Of a DNA stretch of 64,000 bases, positions 45,097 through 53,542 are shown in pieces. The stretch's first letter is position 1; each line of letters starts with the position of its first letter. The position numbers and the translations under genes were made by a program. The DNA is from Pseudorhodoferax sp. Leaf265 (GTDB lineage Bacteria > Pseudomonadota > Gammaproteobacteria > Burkholderiales > Burkholderiaceae_C), in NCBI RefSeq assembly GCF_001422365.1, contig NZ_LMMT01000005.1, forward strand, positions 101,130-165,129, in the 5' to 3' direction. Under the pieces are notes generated by a model. It searched no databases. It was not told the origin of the DNA and saw nothing but the letters and a program-made list of their open reading frames with translations.

Positions 45097-45882
45097 TCAG
45101 ATGCGTGCGCCGGCCGGCCCGGACGCGGGTTGCACCGCCGCGGCGTACCGCGCCGGATTTCCGCCGAAGCCGGCCGTGGCCCGGCGGGCCATCTCGAGCA
45201 GCTGCGCCACGGCGGCCTGCATGGCCGCGGGCTCGCCGAGGCGGGACAGCGGGCCGGACACCGTGAGCGCGCCCTTGAGCTCGCCGAGAGCGCCGAACAC
45301 GGGCACCGACGCGGAGGCCGTCTCGGCGTCACGCTCCCCGTAGGAGGTGGCCCACAGCCGTGCGCGCACCGGCTCGCCCGCGGCGTCGTCGTCGGTGAAC
45401 GCGCACAGCACCTTGCCCGAGGCGCCCTTGGCGACGTCGAAGTCTTCCCCCACGCGGATGGACACGCGCACCGCACGGGCCGGCTCGACGCGGCTGACCA
45501 CCAGGCGCCGGCTTCCCGCCCGCACGTAGAACGAGGCCGTCTCGCCGAGGCTGGCGCTGAGCTCGGCCAGCAAGGGCTCGATGACGGAATCCACGCGGAA
45601 GGAGCGCTGGTAGATCGCGGCCAGGCGCATCGGTTGCGGGCCGATGGCGTACTGCCCGTCGTCGAGCTTGCGCATGAAGCCCCCGTGCTCGAGCGCCGCC
45701 AGGAGCCGGAGCACCGTGCTCTTGTACAGCCCTGTGCGGCGCGACAGCTCCGTCAGGCTCAACCGGTCGTCGGTCGGCTGGAAAGCGCCCAGCAGGGCGA
45801 ATGCGCGGTCCAGCACCGCCACGCCACTCGATGGTTCGGCGGGGTCGGCTTCGGCCGTGGGGATGGAGGGGTCGGTCGTCAT
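45097..45882 (-). CDS. IclR-family transcriptional regulator
   Basis: A 261-residue IclR regulator. The N-terminal winged helix includes LSLTELSRRTGLYKSTVLRL, and the C-terminal effector domain contains SFYVRAGSRRLVVSRVEP and DVAKGASGKVLCAF. I chose the ATG at 45882 over an upstream start because the earlier residues would span an operator. It diverges from the amidohydrolase/CoA-transferase operon. One copy of a TAGTTCT-N7-AGAACA dyad lies 12 nt upstream of its start and two more lie on the other side of the gap, so autoregulation plus control of the operon is expected. Confidence 0.92.
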   Translation of the reverse strand: MTTDPSIPTAEADPAEPSSGVAVLDRAFALLGAFQPTDDRLSLTELSRRTGLYKSTVLRLLAALEHGGFMRKLDDGQYAIGPQPMRLAAIYQRSFRVDSVIEPLLAELSASLGETASFYVRAGSRRLVVSRVEPARAVRVSIRVGEDFDVAKGASGKVLCAFTDDDAAGEPVRARLWATSYGERDAETASASVPVFGALGELKGALTVSGPLSRLGEPAAMQAAVAQLLEMARRATAGFGGNPARYAAAVQPASGPAGARI

Positions 45883-45893
45883 GGAGGCAGTGC

Positions 45894-45913
45894 TAGTTCT
45901 GCCTAGTAGAACA
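45894..45913. promoter_or_regulatory. IclR operator O1
   Basis: TAGTTCT-GCCTAGT-AGAACA: an inverted repeat of GTTCT/AGAAC with 7 bp between arms, 12 nt upstream of the iclR-type start codon. It shares every arm base with O2 and O3, supporting autoregulation. Confidence 0.75.
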
Positions 45914-45976
45914 CGCGGCACGGAACGGCAAATTCGAGGGTTTTCCCGCATGCCACAGAGATGCCTTGCGCGCTTA

Positions 45977-46016
45977 TAGTTCTTTTACACAGAACATAGT
46001 TCTACTCAACAGAACA
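45977..46016. promoter_or_regulatory. Tandem IclR operators O2 and O3
   Basis: Two 20-bp copies, TAGTTCT-TTTACAC-AGAACA (45977-45996) and TAGTTCT-ACTCAAC-AGAACA (45997-46016), lie end to end. The arms are identical to O1 while the 7-bp centres differ, as expected for protein-contacted dyads. They sit 116-155 nt before the GTG of the amidohydrolase gene, where the operon promoter must be. A cooperative pair of IclR dimers on one face of the helix is inferred from the 20-bp repeat. Confidence 0.78.
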
Positions 46017-46131
46017 ATCACACCGTCGGATTCATGAAGCAAACATCGATGCGGCCCACTCCCGGACAAGGCACGGCCACCGCCGAGCCGGTGCAGATGC
46101 GCCCGTTCGTTGGTTGCGCAAGGAGCCGGGG

Positions 46132-47136
46132 GTGAGTTCCAACTACCTCCCGGTGCGCGAGGAATGGCTGCAGCGCGGACAGGAGCAGGCCATCGAGCCG
46201 GCCCTGCCCATCGTGGACGCGCACCACCACTTCTACGACCGGACGGGCTGGACCTACCTGCACGCCGACTACGCGGCCGACGCCCGCAGCGGGCACGCCG
46301 TCCAGGCCTCGGTCTACATGCAGGCGCTCACGCGCTACCGGACCGATGGCCCCGAGGCCTTGCGGCCGGTCGGCGAGACGGCGTTCGTCGTGGCGTCCAC
46401 GGCGGGCGCGCGCACGCCCGAGATCGCCAAGGGCATCGTGGGCTACGCCGACCTTCGCCTGGGAGCCGGCGTCGCCGCGGTGCTGGACGCCCATGCGCAG
46501 GCCGGCCGCGGCCGCTTTCGCGGCGTGCGCCACCTGACCACCTGGGATGCGGACGGTTCGCTGGCCAACCCGCTCACCGCCGCGCCGCAGGGCCTGCTGC
46601 GCGACGCCGCCTACCGGGCGGGCCTGGCGCAGCTGCAGGCGCAGGGCCTGTCCTACGACGCCTGGCTGTTCTGGCCGCAGCTGCCCGAACTGATGGAGGT
46701 GGCCGCCGCCTTCCCCGCGCTGCCCATCATCGTGGACCACTGCGGCGGCGTGGTGCGCATCGGCGCCCACGCGGCGCACCGCGACGAGGTGTTCGCCCGC
46801 TGGCGTGCATCCATGCAGGCGTTGGCCCGGTTCCCCAACGTCCATGTGAAGCTGGGCGGCCTGGGCATGCGCATCAACGGCTTCGGCTTCGACAGCGGCG
46901 CGCTGCCGCCGAGCTCGGACCGGCTGGCCGCCACCTGGCGGCCCTGGCTGCTCGGCTGCATCGACGCGTTCGGCCCCGAGCGCTGCATGTTCGAAAGCAA
47001 TTTCCCGGTCGACAAGGGTTCGTACAGCTTCGTGAACGGCTGGAACGCGTTCAAGAAGCTCACGGCCGATTTCTCCGCCACAGAGCGCCACGCCCTGTTC
47101 CAGGGCACGGCGAGCCGCGTGTACCGGCTCGCCTGA
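46132..47136 (+). CDS. Amidohydrolase-family metal hydrolase (PF04909 type)
   Basis: A 334-residue TIM-barrel hydrolase. LPIVDAHHHFYD holds the first metal-binding histidines, PIIVDHCGGVVRIG the strand-5 histidine region and ESNFPVDKGSYSFVNGW the C-terminal conserved block. Relatives act on lactones such as 2-pyrone-4,6-dicarboxylate or decarboxylate aromatic acids. The GTG at 46132 has AAGGAG six bases upstream and is preferred over the TTG at 46114. It begins the IclR-controlled operon with two Bug proteins, a CoA-transferase and a citryl-CoA-lyase-like protein; opening a lactone to a dicarboxylate would fit, but the substrate is unknown. Confidence 0.85.
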   Translation: MSSNYLPVREEWLQRGQEQAIEPALPIVDAHHHFYDRTGWTYLHADYAADARSGHAVQASVYMQALTRYRTDGPEALRPVGETAFVVASTAGARTPEIAKGIVGYADLRLGAGVAAVLDAHAQAGRGRFRGVRHLTTWDADGSLANPLTAAPQGLLRDAAYRAGLAQLQAQGLSYDAWLFWPQLPELMEVAAAFPALPIIVDHCGGVVRIGAHAAHRDEVFARWRASMQALARFPNVHVKLGGLGMRINGFGFDSGALPPSSDRLAATWRPWLLGCIDAFGPERCMFESNFPVDKGSYSFVNGWNAFKKLTADFSATERHALFQGTASRVYRLA

Positions 47137-47170
47137 CCGCTCCCCTCCTTCCACACCATCTGGAGACACC

Positions 47171-48142
47171 ATGAGGCTTTTGCCCTACCTGTCCGGCGCG
47201 CTCGCGCTGGTCCTTGCCGCCGCCGCGCACGCGCAGCCCGGCGCCTATCCCAGCCAGCCGATCAAGGTGATCGTGCCCTTCCCGCCGGGCGGTGGCACCG
47301 ACATCGTGACGCGCATGGTGCTGGACAAGGTCCGCATCGGGACGGGCTGGACGCTGATCGTGGACAACAAGGCCGGCGCCGGCGGAAACATCGGCATGGA
47401 CGCCGTGGCCAAGGCGGCACCGGACGGCTACACGCTGGGCATGGGCCAGACGGCCAACCTGGCCATCAACCCGTCGCTGTACGCGAAGATGCCTTACGAC
47501 GCGGCCAAGGCCTTCACACCCGTTGCCACGGTGGCGGGTCAGGCCGTGGTGCTGGTGGTCAAGGACGGGTCGCCTTACAAGACATTGAAGGATCTGGTCA
47601 ACGCCGCGAAGGCCAAACCCGATGCGCTGACCATGGCCTCGGCCGGCAACGGCACCGTGGGCCACCTGACCGGTGAGGTCTTCACGAAGCAGGCCGGCAT
47701 CAGCACGCGGCACATCCCGTACAAGGGCGCAGGCCCGGCCGCCAACGATCTGCTGGGCGGCCAGGTCGACTACTACTTCGCCACGCCGCAGACGGTCATC
47801 CCGTTCATCAAGGCCGGCAAGCTGCGCGCGCTGGCAGTCAGCTCTGCCAAGCGCATGCCGGCGCTGCCCGATGTGCCGACGGTGGGCGAGAGCGGCTACG
47901 CCGGCTTCGATACCAGCGACTGGAAGATGCTCGTCGCGCCGGCCGGCACGCCGCCTGCCATCGTTGCGCGCCTGCAAGCCGAAGTGGCCAAAGCCCTGGC
48001 GCGCACCGACACCATCGCCACGCTGCTCGCCGAGGGCAGCGCACCGGTGGGCGGCACATCGCAGGAGGCCGTGGCACTGCTGAAGACCGAGCAACAGCGC
48101 TGGGGCGCCGTCGTGCGCAGCGGAAACATCAAGCTCGACTGA
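47171..48142 (+). CDS. Bug/TctC-family periplasmic solute-binding protein
   Basis: A 323-residue tripartite-tricarboxylate receptor-type protein. After a signal peptide ending at AHA (residues 19-21) come IKVIVPFPPGGGTDIVTRMV, NKAGAGGNIGMDAVAKAAPD and HIPYKGAGPAANDLLGGQVD, the three most conserved blocks of the family. GGAG lies 6 nt before the ATG. It is the second gene of the IclR-controlled operon and is directly followed by a second, only distantly similar paralogue, so the operon may recognise two ligands. Confidence 0.9.
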   Translation: MRLLPYLSGALALVLAAAAHAQPGAYPSQPIKVIVPFPPGGGTDIVTRMVLDKVRIGTGWTLIVDNKAGAGGNIGMDAVAKAAPDGYTLGMGQTANLAINPSLYAKMPYDAAKAFTPVATVAGQAVVLVVKDGSPYKTLKDLVNAAKAKPDALTMASAGNGTVGHLTGEVFTKQAGISTRHIPYKGAGPAANDLLGGQVDYYFATPQTVIPFIKAGKLRALAVSSAKRMPALPDVPTVGESGYAGFDTSDWKMLVAPAGTPPAIVARLQAEVAKALARTDTIATLLAEGSAPVGGTSQEAVALLKTEQQRWGAVVRSGNIKLD

Positions 48143-48168
48143 CCGCCCACTTCACCGGAGACCTTCCC

Positions 48169-49137
48169 ATGAACATGTCCCGCTTCCTGCCCGTCGCTGC
48201 AGCCCTGACCATTGCCGCGGGCTCCACCGCATCGGCACAGACCTTCCCGGTGCGGCCCATCACCATCGTCGTCCCCTACGCTGTGGGCGGCACGACCGAC
48301 ATCGTGGCGCGCCTGGCCGCCAACCAGGTCGCCAACGGCCTGGGCCAACCCTTCGTCGTGGACAACAAGGTGGGCGGCGGCGGGCTGATCGGCTGGGGGA
48401 CCGTTGCGCGGGCCGCGCCAGACGGCTACACCGTGCTGACAACCGAGATGTCCTTCACCATCGCGCCGGGCCTGTTGCCCAAGATGCCATTCGATGCGCA
48501 GAAGGACTTCTCGCACATCATCACGGCCGCCTCCGCGCCGCATGTCCTGGTGGTCAACCTGGGCTTGCCGGTGAAGACGGTGCAGGATTTCATCGCTTTG
48601 GCCAAGGCCAAGCCCGGCACGATGAACTATGGCTCGGGCGGCAACGGGACGAACACGCACCTGGGCGGCGAGTTGTTCAAGACCGCCGCCGGCATCGACC
48701 TGGTGCACATCCCGTACAAGGGCGCCGGCGCGGTGCTGACCGACCTGATGGCAGGCCAAGTGCAGGCACTGGTCACGTCGTTGCCGACGGCGCTGCCGCA
48801 CATCAGGTCGGGCAAGCTGCGCCCGCTGGTGGTCACGAGCGAGGCGCGCTCGCCGTTGCTGCCCGATGTGCCGTCCGCCAAGGAGGCCAAGCTGCCGAGC
48901 TTCGTGATGGATTTCTGGGTCGGTTTCGCGGCACCCGCCGGCACGCCGCAGCCAGTCATCGACACGCTGAACAAGGCATTTGCGGCAGCGCTGAACGCCG
49001 ACGATGGCAAGCGGCGCCTGGCCGAACAAGGGCTGACGCCGGTCGTCAACACACCGGCACAGGCATCGCAGCAGGCCGCTTCCGAGACGAAGCGCTGGGC
49101 GGCCGTGGTGAAGTCGGCCAACATCAAGCCCGAGTAA
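48169..49137 (+). CDS. Bug/TctC-family periplasmic solute-binding protein
   Basis: A 322-residue paralogue of the preceding gene. Signal peptide to ASA near residue 23, then ITIVVPYAVGGTTDIVARLA, VVDNKVGGGGLIGWGTVARA and HIPYKGAGAVLTDLMAGQV. The GGTTD variant of the N-terminal loop differs from GGGTD in the neighbour, which may change ligand preference. Nine bases separate it from the CoA-transferase gene, so it is part of the same transcript. No membrane transporter genes accompany it. Confidence 0.9.
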   Translation: MNMSRFLPVAAALTIAAGSTASAQTFPVRPITIVVPYAVGGTTDIVARLAANQVANGLGQPFVVDNKVGGGGLIGWGTVARAAPDGYTVLTTEMSFTIAPGLLPKMPFDAQKDFSHIITAASAPHVLVVNLGLPVKTVQDFIALAKAKPGTMNYGSGGNGTNTHLGGELFKTAAGIDLVHIPYKGAGAVLTDLMAGQVQALVTSLPTALPHIRSGKLRPLVVTSEARSPLLPDVPSAKEAKLPSFVMDFWVGFAAPAGTPQPVIDTLNKAFAAALNADDGKRRLAEQGLTPVVNTPAQASQQAASETKRWAAVVKSANIKPE

Positions 49138-49146
49138 GGAACCTCC

Positions 49147-50349
49147 ATGGCCATCCAACCCCTGCACGGCATCCGCGTGCTGGACCTGACCAACGTGCTG
49201 GCGGGACCCTTCGCGTGCCACCAACTGGCGCACATGGGCGCCGACGTCATCAAGGTGGAAGCGCGCAACACCGGCGACCTGGCCCGCCAGCTCGGCGCCG
49301 ATCCCGCGTTGAACAAGGCCATGATGGGCGTGTCCTTCCTGGCGCAAAACCCGGGCAAGCGGTCCATCACGCTGGACCTCAAGCATCCGAAGGGCAAGGA
49401 AGCGCTGCGCCGACTGGTGCGCACGGCCGATGTGCTGGTCGAGAACTACCGGCCCGGTGTGATGCAGCGCCTGGGCGTGGGCTACGAAGACTTGTTGAAG
49501 GAAAACCCCCGGCTCATCTACTGCGCAATTTCGGGCTTCGGGCAGGACGGGCCGCTGCGCGACCTGCCGGCCTACGACCAGATCATCCAGGGCATGTCCG
49601 GCGTCATGAGCATCACCGGCGCTCCGGAGAACGCACCCTACCGCGTGGGCTACCCGGTGGCCGACACCATCGGCGGCATCACGGCGGCGTTCGCCGTGGC
49701 CAGCGCGCTGGCCGACCGCCACCGCACCGGCGGCGTGTTCGTCGACGTGTCGATGCTGGAGGCTGCCATGGCCACCATGGGCTGGGCCGTCTCCAACCAC
49801 CTGATCGCCGGCCGCGCGCCCCAGCCGCTGGGCAACGACAACGTGACGGCCAGCCCCTCCGGCACCTTTCGCACCGGCGACGGCCTGCTGAACATCGCCG
49901 CCAACAAGCAGGAGCAGTGGGAGGCCGTGTGCGACGTGCTGGCGCACCCCGAATGGAAGACGGACCCACGCTTCGCCGACCGCCAGGGCCGGCTGCAGCA
50001 CCGCGCCGCCCTCAAGGCACTGGTCGAGGACGCGCTGTCCGCGAAGTCGGTCAACGCCTGGTGGGAGCTGTTCAATGCGGTCGGCGTGCCGGCCGGGCCG
50101 GTCTACTCGGTGCCGCAGGCCCTGGAGCACCCGCAGATCGCGCAGCGCGGCATGGTGGGCACCTTCCAGGACGTGCCCGGCGTGGGGCGCGACATCCGCG
50201 TGGTGCGCACCGGCTTCAAGCTCAACGGCGAAGCACCGCGCGTGGACCGCCCGCCGCCGCGTCTGGGCGAGCACACCACGGCCATCCTGGCAGAGCTCGG
50301 CTACACGCCGGGCGAGATCGAAGAACACATCAAGGAGAAGGTTGTATGA
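49147..50349 (+). CDS. CaiB/BaiF-family (type III) CoA-transferase
   Basis: A 400-residue type III CoA-transferase, which moves CoA between carboxylic acids by forming an enzyme-CoA thioester or anhydride. The N-terminus IRVLDLTNVLAGPFACHQLA and the block VLVENYRPGVMQRLGVGYED are diagnostic. At the position of the catalytic aspartate of formyl-CoA transferase the sequence is DVSMLEAAM, with Glu in place of Asp; I believe this variant is found in a large subfamily, but it should be confirmed. Its stop overlaps the next start (ATGA), coupling it to the citrate-synthase-like lyase and suggesting activation of a dicarboxylate followed by C-C cleavage. Confidence 0.87.
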   Translation: MAIQPLHGIRVLDLTNVLAGPFACHQLAHMGADVIKVEARNTGDLARQLGADPALNKAMMGVSFLAQNPGKRSITLDLKHPKGKEALRRLVRTADVLVENYRPGVMQRLGVGYEDLLKENPRLIYCAISGFGQDGPLRDLPAYDQIIQGMSGVMSITGAPENAPYRVGYPVADTIGGITAAFAVASALADRHRTGGVFVDVSMLEAAMATMGWAVSNHLIAGRAPQPLGNDNVTASPSGTFRTGDGLLNIAANKQEQWEAVCDVLAHPEWKTDPRFADRQGRLQHRAALKALVEDALSAKSVNAWWELFNAVGVPAGPVYSVPQALEHPQIAQRGMVGTFQDVPGVGRDIRVVRTGFKLNGEAPRVDRPPPRLGEHTTAILAELGYTPGEIEEHIKEKVV

Positions 50350-51173
50350 GCACCGACGACCCCCGCGTTCCCGACTGGTGGCGCACCTCCATCATCGACA
50401 TGCGCCCCGGCGCGATCCGCTTTCGCGGCTACGCCATCGAGGAGCTGATCGGCCGCGTCGGCTTCGCCCAGATGGTCTGGCTGATGACGCGCGGCGAGCT
50501 GCCCGACGCGGGCCAAGCGCGCCTGCTGGACGCCGCCCTGGTGGCAGGCGTGGACCACGGCCCGCAGGCCCCGAGCATCGCCATCGCACGCATGGCGACG
50601 ACCTGCGGCGTGGGGCTGAACAACGCCATGGCGTCGGCCGTGAACGTGCTGGGCGATGTGCATGGCGGCGCAGGCGAGCAGGCCGTGGAGATGTTCGAGG
50701 ACATCGCGCGCCGCCAGGACGCCGGCGCCTCGCTGGCCGACAGCACGCGCGCCGGCCTCGACAAGGCGATCGAGGAGCGCGGCAAGTTCGTCTCCGGCTA
50801 CGGGCACCGCTTCCACCCGCTGGACCCACGCGCGCCCAGGCTGCTGGCGCTGGTGGACGAGGCCGCGCGCAGCGGCGTGGTCGGCGGCCGCTTCGCCGCG
50901 ATCGGCAGGGCGGTGGAAGAAGAACTGGCCGCGCGCAAGGGCGGCCGCCGCATCCCCATGAACATCGACGGTGCCACCGCGGTCATCTATGCCGAGTTGG
51001 GCTTTCCGGCCCCGCTCGCGCGTGGCCTGTTCTGCCTCTCGCGCTCCGTCGGCATCCTGTCGCACGCCTGGGAGCAGACGGGCCAGGGCGGCAGGAACAA
51101 GGGACCGATTCCGCGCGACTACCTGTGGACCTACGACGGCCCCGCGCCGCGCGATGTGCCCACGCACCCCTGA
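50346..51173 (+). CDS. Citryl-CoA lyase-like (citrate synthase C-terminal domain) protein
   Basis: A 275-residue short homologue of citrate synthase, about 150 residues shorter than the full enzyme. It keeps GDVHGGAGEQAVEMFEDIA and SGYGHRFHPLDPRAPRL, the segments with the substrate-binding histidines, plus NIDGATAVIYAELGFP. Such short forms are annotated as citryl-CoA lyases and cleave 3-hydroxy acyl-CoA thioesters to acetyl-CoA and an oxo acid. The ATG overlaps the CoA-transferase stop. The pair resembles a CoA-activation and retro-aldol module acting on a citrate- or citramalate-like acid; the real substrate is unknown. Confidence 0.82.
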   Translation: MSTDDPRVPDWWRTSIIDMRPGAIRFRGYAIEELIGRVGFAQMVWLMTRGELPDAGQARLLDAALVAGVDHGPQAPSIAIARMATTCGVGLNNAMASAVNVLGDVHGGAGEQAVEMFEDIARRQDAGASLADSTRAGLDKAIEERGKFVSGYGHRFHPLDPRAPRLLALVDEAARSGVVGGRFAAIGRAVEEELAARKGGRRIPMNIDGATAVIYAELGFPAPLARGLFCLSRSVGILSHAWEQTGQGGRNKGPIPRDYLWTYDGPAPRDVPTHP

Positions 51174-51204
51174 GCATGCCGAATCTACAACCGGAGACCC
51201 ACCC

Positions 51205-52179
51205 GTGAGCCCTTGCCTCCACCGCCGCACGCTCGTCGTCGCGGCGCTCTGCGCCGCCGCCGGCACCTTGCACGCACAGGCGAACTGGCCTGCCAAGCCG
51301 GTGAAGATCGTGGTGCCCTACGCCGCGGGCGGCCCCGCCGACATCACGGCGCGCGAGATCGCGCAGAAGCTCGCCACGACCACCGGCCAGGCGTTCGTCG
51401 TCGAGAACCAGGGCGGCGCCATGGGCATCCCCTCGCTGATGGCCGTCAGCCGCTCCGAGCCCGATGGCCACACGCTGTGGATGCCCGCGCTGGGCAACGC
51501 GGTGCTGCAGCCGCTCCTGAGCAAGCAGGGTGGCGCCGACCACCTGGCTAGGCTGCAACCCGTGGGCATGGTGACGACCAGCGCCCATGTGCTGGTGGTG
51601 TCCGCCAAGCTGCCGGTCCGCAACGTGCAGGAGCTGGTCGACTACGCCCGCGCCAACCCCGGCCAGCTGTCCTTCGCGTCGGCCGGCGTGGGCGGCACCG
51701 CGCATCTGGGCGCCGAGCTGTTCAAGAGCCTGTCGAAGACCGAGGTGATCCACGTGCCGTACAAGGGCACGGCGCCGGCCATCTCCGACCTCGCGTCGGG
51801 CCGCGTGGGAGCCATGTTCAGCAGCCTGCCCTCGCTGCAGGCCGCCATCGACAAGGGGCGGGTGCGCCTGGTCGCCGCGACCTCGGCCAGCACCTCGCCC
51901 GCGACCCGGTCGCTGCCGCTCATGTCCGCCGTCCTCCCCGGCTTCGACTACACGTCGTGGTACGCCATGTACGTTCCGCTGAAAACGCCGCCTGCGGTGG
52001 TGGAGCGCATCAGCGCCTTGCTGCAGCAGACGCTCAAGGATCCCGAACTGGCGCGCAGGATCGAGGCCCATGGCATGGAGCCGCTGCCGACCGGGCCGCA
52101 GGAGGTCGGCGTCTGGGTCCGGCGCGACCAGCAGAAATGGGGTGAGGTCATCCGCAGCGCCAACATCTCGCTGGACTGA
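51205..52179 (+). CDS. Bug/TctC-family periplasmic solute-binding protein
   Basis: A 324-residue tripartite-tricarboxylate receptor-type protein, third in this operon. Signal peptide to AQA near residue 24, followed by VKIVVPYAAGGPADITAREI and later HVPYKGTAPAISDLASGRVG. The start is GTG at 51205, with GGAG 8 nt upstream; the longer open frame covers the preceding gene. It is 31 nt after the lyase stop and ends the operon, 55 nt from the convergent tolC-like gene. Confidence 0.88.
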   Translation: MSPCLHRRTLVVAALCAAAGTLHAQANWPAKPVKIVVPYAAGGPADITAREIAQKLATTTGQAFVVENQGGAMGIPSLMAVSRSEPDGHTLWMPALGNAVLQPLLSKQGGADHLARLQPVGMVTTSAHVLVVSAKLPVRNVQELVDYARANPGQLSFASAGVGGTAHLGAELFKSLSKTEVIHVPYKGTAPAISDLASGRVGAMFSSLPSLQAAIDKGRVRLVAATSASTSPATRSLPLMSAVLPGFDYTSWYAMYVPLKTPPAVVERISALLQQTLKDPELARRIEAHGMEPLPTGPQEVGVWVRRDQQKWGEVIRSANISLD

Positions 52180-52234
52180 GAACCGCGGTACCTGGCACCT
52201 CGCCCGTGGCGCCAGCGCAGGCCGGCCCCGGGCC

Positions 52235-53542
52235 TCAGCGCGCGCCGCCGTCCAGCACGCCGAACCACTCGGCCAGGTCGCCCGCCAGCCGGCGCAGCCG
52301 CAGATGGGCCTCGGCCTGCTGCCAGGCGTTGTCGATGTCGCGTTGCTGCACGCCGAAGCGCCGGTCGTACTGGTCGATCAGCTGCATCAGGCTGCGCCGC
52401 CCGGCGTCGAACTGCAGCTCGCTGGCGCGCACCACCTGCTCCCAGCGCTGGCGCTGCTGCGCCAGCTGCGGCACGGCACTGGCGGTCTGGCGTGCCTGCT
52501 CGCGCGCGGCACCGGCATCGGTCTGCACCTCGTCGCGCACACGTTGCAGTTCGGCCTCGGCCAGCGCGGCGCGGGCACGCAGTTCGTCCTGGCGCGCACG
52601 TGGCGCGCCGCCCAGCGGCACCTCCCAGGTCACGCCGACGGACCAGCCATGGCGCTGGGAGGTGGTGGGCTGTGGATCGGTGCGGTCGTACAGGCTGCGG
52701 CGCAGGTCCAGGTCCAGCCGCGGCAGGTACTCGGGTGCGATGCTGGCGATGCGCCGACGCGTGCCGGCCACGCGCGCCGCGGCGGCCAGCCATTGCCCGT
52801 TCTGCCGCTCCGCCTGGTCGGCCCAGGCGCGCGGCTCCAGGTCGGCATCCGCGGGCGGCGGCAGCACCTCGGCCACCCGCAGTCCAGCGCCCTGCTGCAA
52901 GCCCAGCAGCACGGCCAGCCGGGAACGGGCCGCCTGCTGCTCGGCCTCGATGCCCTGCAGCGCGAGCTGCGCGTCGATGCGCGAGGCCTCGGCGAGCTGG
53001 GCGTCGGCATCCGAAGTCTTGCCCAGCGCGGCCTGGCTGGCCACGCGCGCGGCCAGCCGCTCGACCTCGCGCAGGCGCTCGCGGGCCAGCTGGGCCAGGT
53101 GCTGCTGGCGCAGCAACGTGAAGTAGGCGGCGGCGATGCGCTCGCAGGCTTCGTCCAGCGCCTGCAGCAGGTCGGCCTCGGCGGCGATCGCATCGAATTC
53201 CTGGGCCGCGATCTGGCGCTGGTCTTCCAGGCCGTTGAACAAATTCCAGCGCAGGAAGGCTTCGCCGCGGCGCGTAGTGCGCTCCAGCACGAAGGGCGGG
53301 TCGCGGTCGGAGCTGCGGCCATGGGTCAGGCGCAGGCCGGCGCTGGGCCAGAGCCGGCTGTCGGCCTGGCGCTGCTGCGCCCGCGCGGCCTGCGCGTTGG
53401 CGCGGGCGCCGGCCACCCGCGCATCGCGCGCCAGCGCCTGCTCCAGCGCGCGCGGCAGCGTCCACGCCGCCTCGTCCTGCGCCGTGGCCGAGCCGGCCAG
53501 CCAGGCCAGGCACAGCGCCGCCACCAGAATGTGTCGAGCCAT
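52235..53542 (-). CDS. TolC-family outer membrane channel of a type I secretion system
   Basis: A 435-residue outer-membrane efflux protein with a signal peptide ending at ATA/QDE (about residue 21). Two repeats of long amphipathic helices rich in Ala, Gln and Arg (about 40-230 and 250-430) and short beta segments such as AFLRWNLFNGLEDQRQI and GWSVGVTWEVPLGG match the TolC/LapE plan. Its ATG overlaps the HlyD-like gene's stop by one base (TGATG), showing operon coupling. It completes a dedicated export path for the adhesin-like protein at 57062-60022. Confidence 0.87.
   Translation of the reverse strand: MARHILVAALCLAWLAGSATAQDEAAWTLPRALEQALARDARVAGARANAQAARAQQRQADSRLWPSAGLRLTHGRSSDRDPPFVLERTTRRGEAFLRWNLFNGLEDQRQIAAQEFDAIAAEADLLQALDEACERIAAAYFTLLRQQHLAQLARERLREVERLAARVASQAALGKTSDADAQLAEASRIDAQLALQGIEAEQQAARSRLAVLLGLQQGAGLRVAEVLPPPADADLEPRAWADQAERQNGQWLAAAARVAGTRRRIASIAPEYLPRLDLDLRRSLYDRTDPQPTTSQRHGWSVGVTWEVPLGGAPRARQDELRARAALAEAELQRVRDEVQTDAGAAREQARQTASAVPQLAQQRQRWEQVVRASELQFDAGRRSLMQLIDQYDRRFGVQQRDIDNAWQQAEAHLRLRRLAGDLAEWFGVLDGGAR

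Noticed and set aside
46034..46135. A 33-codon open frame beginning at ATG 46034 and overlapping the amidohydrolase GTG (GTGA), like a leader peptide.
   Set aside because: There is no ribosome-binding site before it, its composition is unremarkable, and the overlap can arise by chance in GC-rich DNA.
52180..52234. GC-rich sequence between convergent genes considered as an intrinsic terminator.
   Set aside because: Only short imperfect GGCC-type pairings are visible, with no T-run on either strand.
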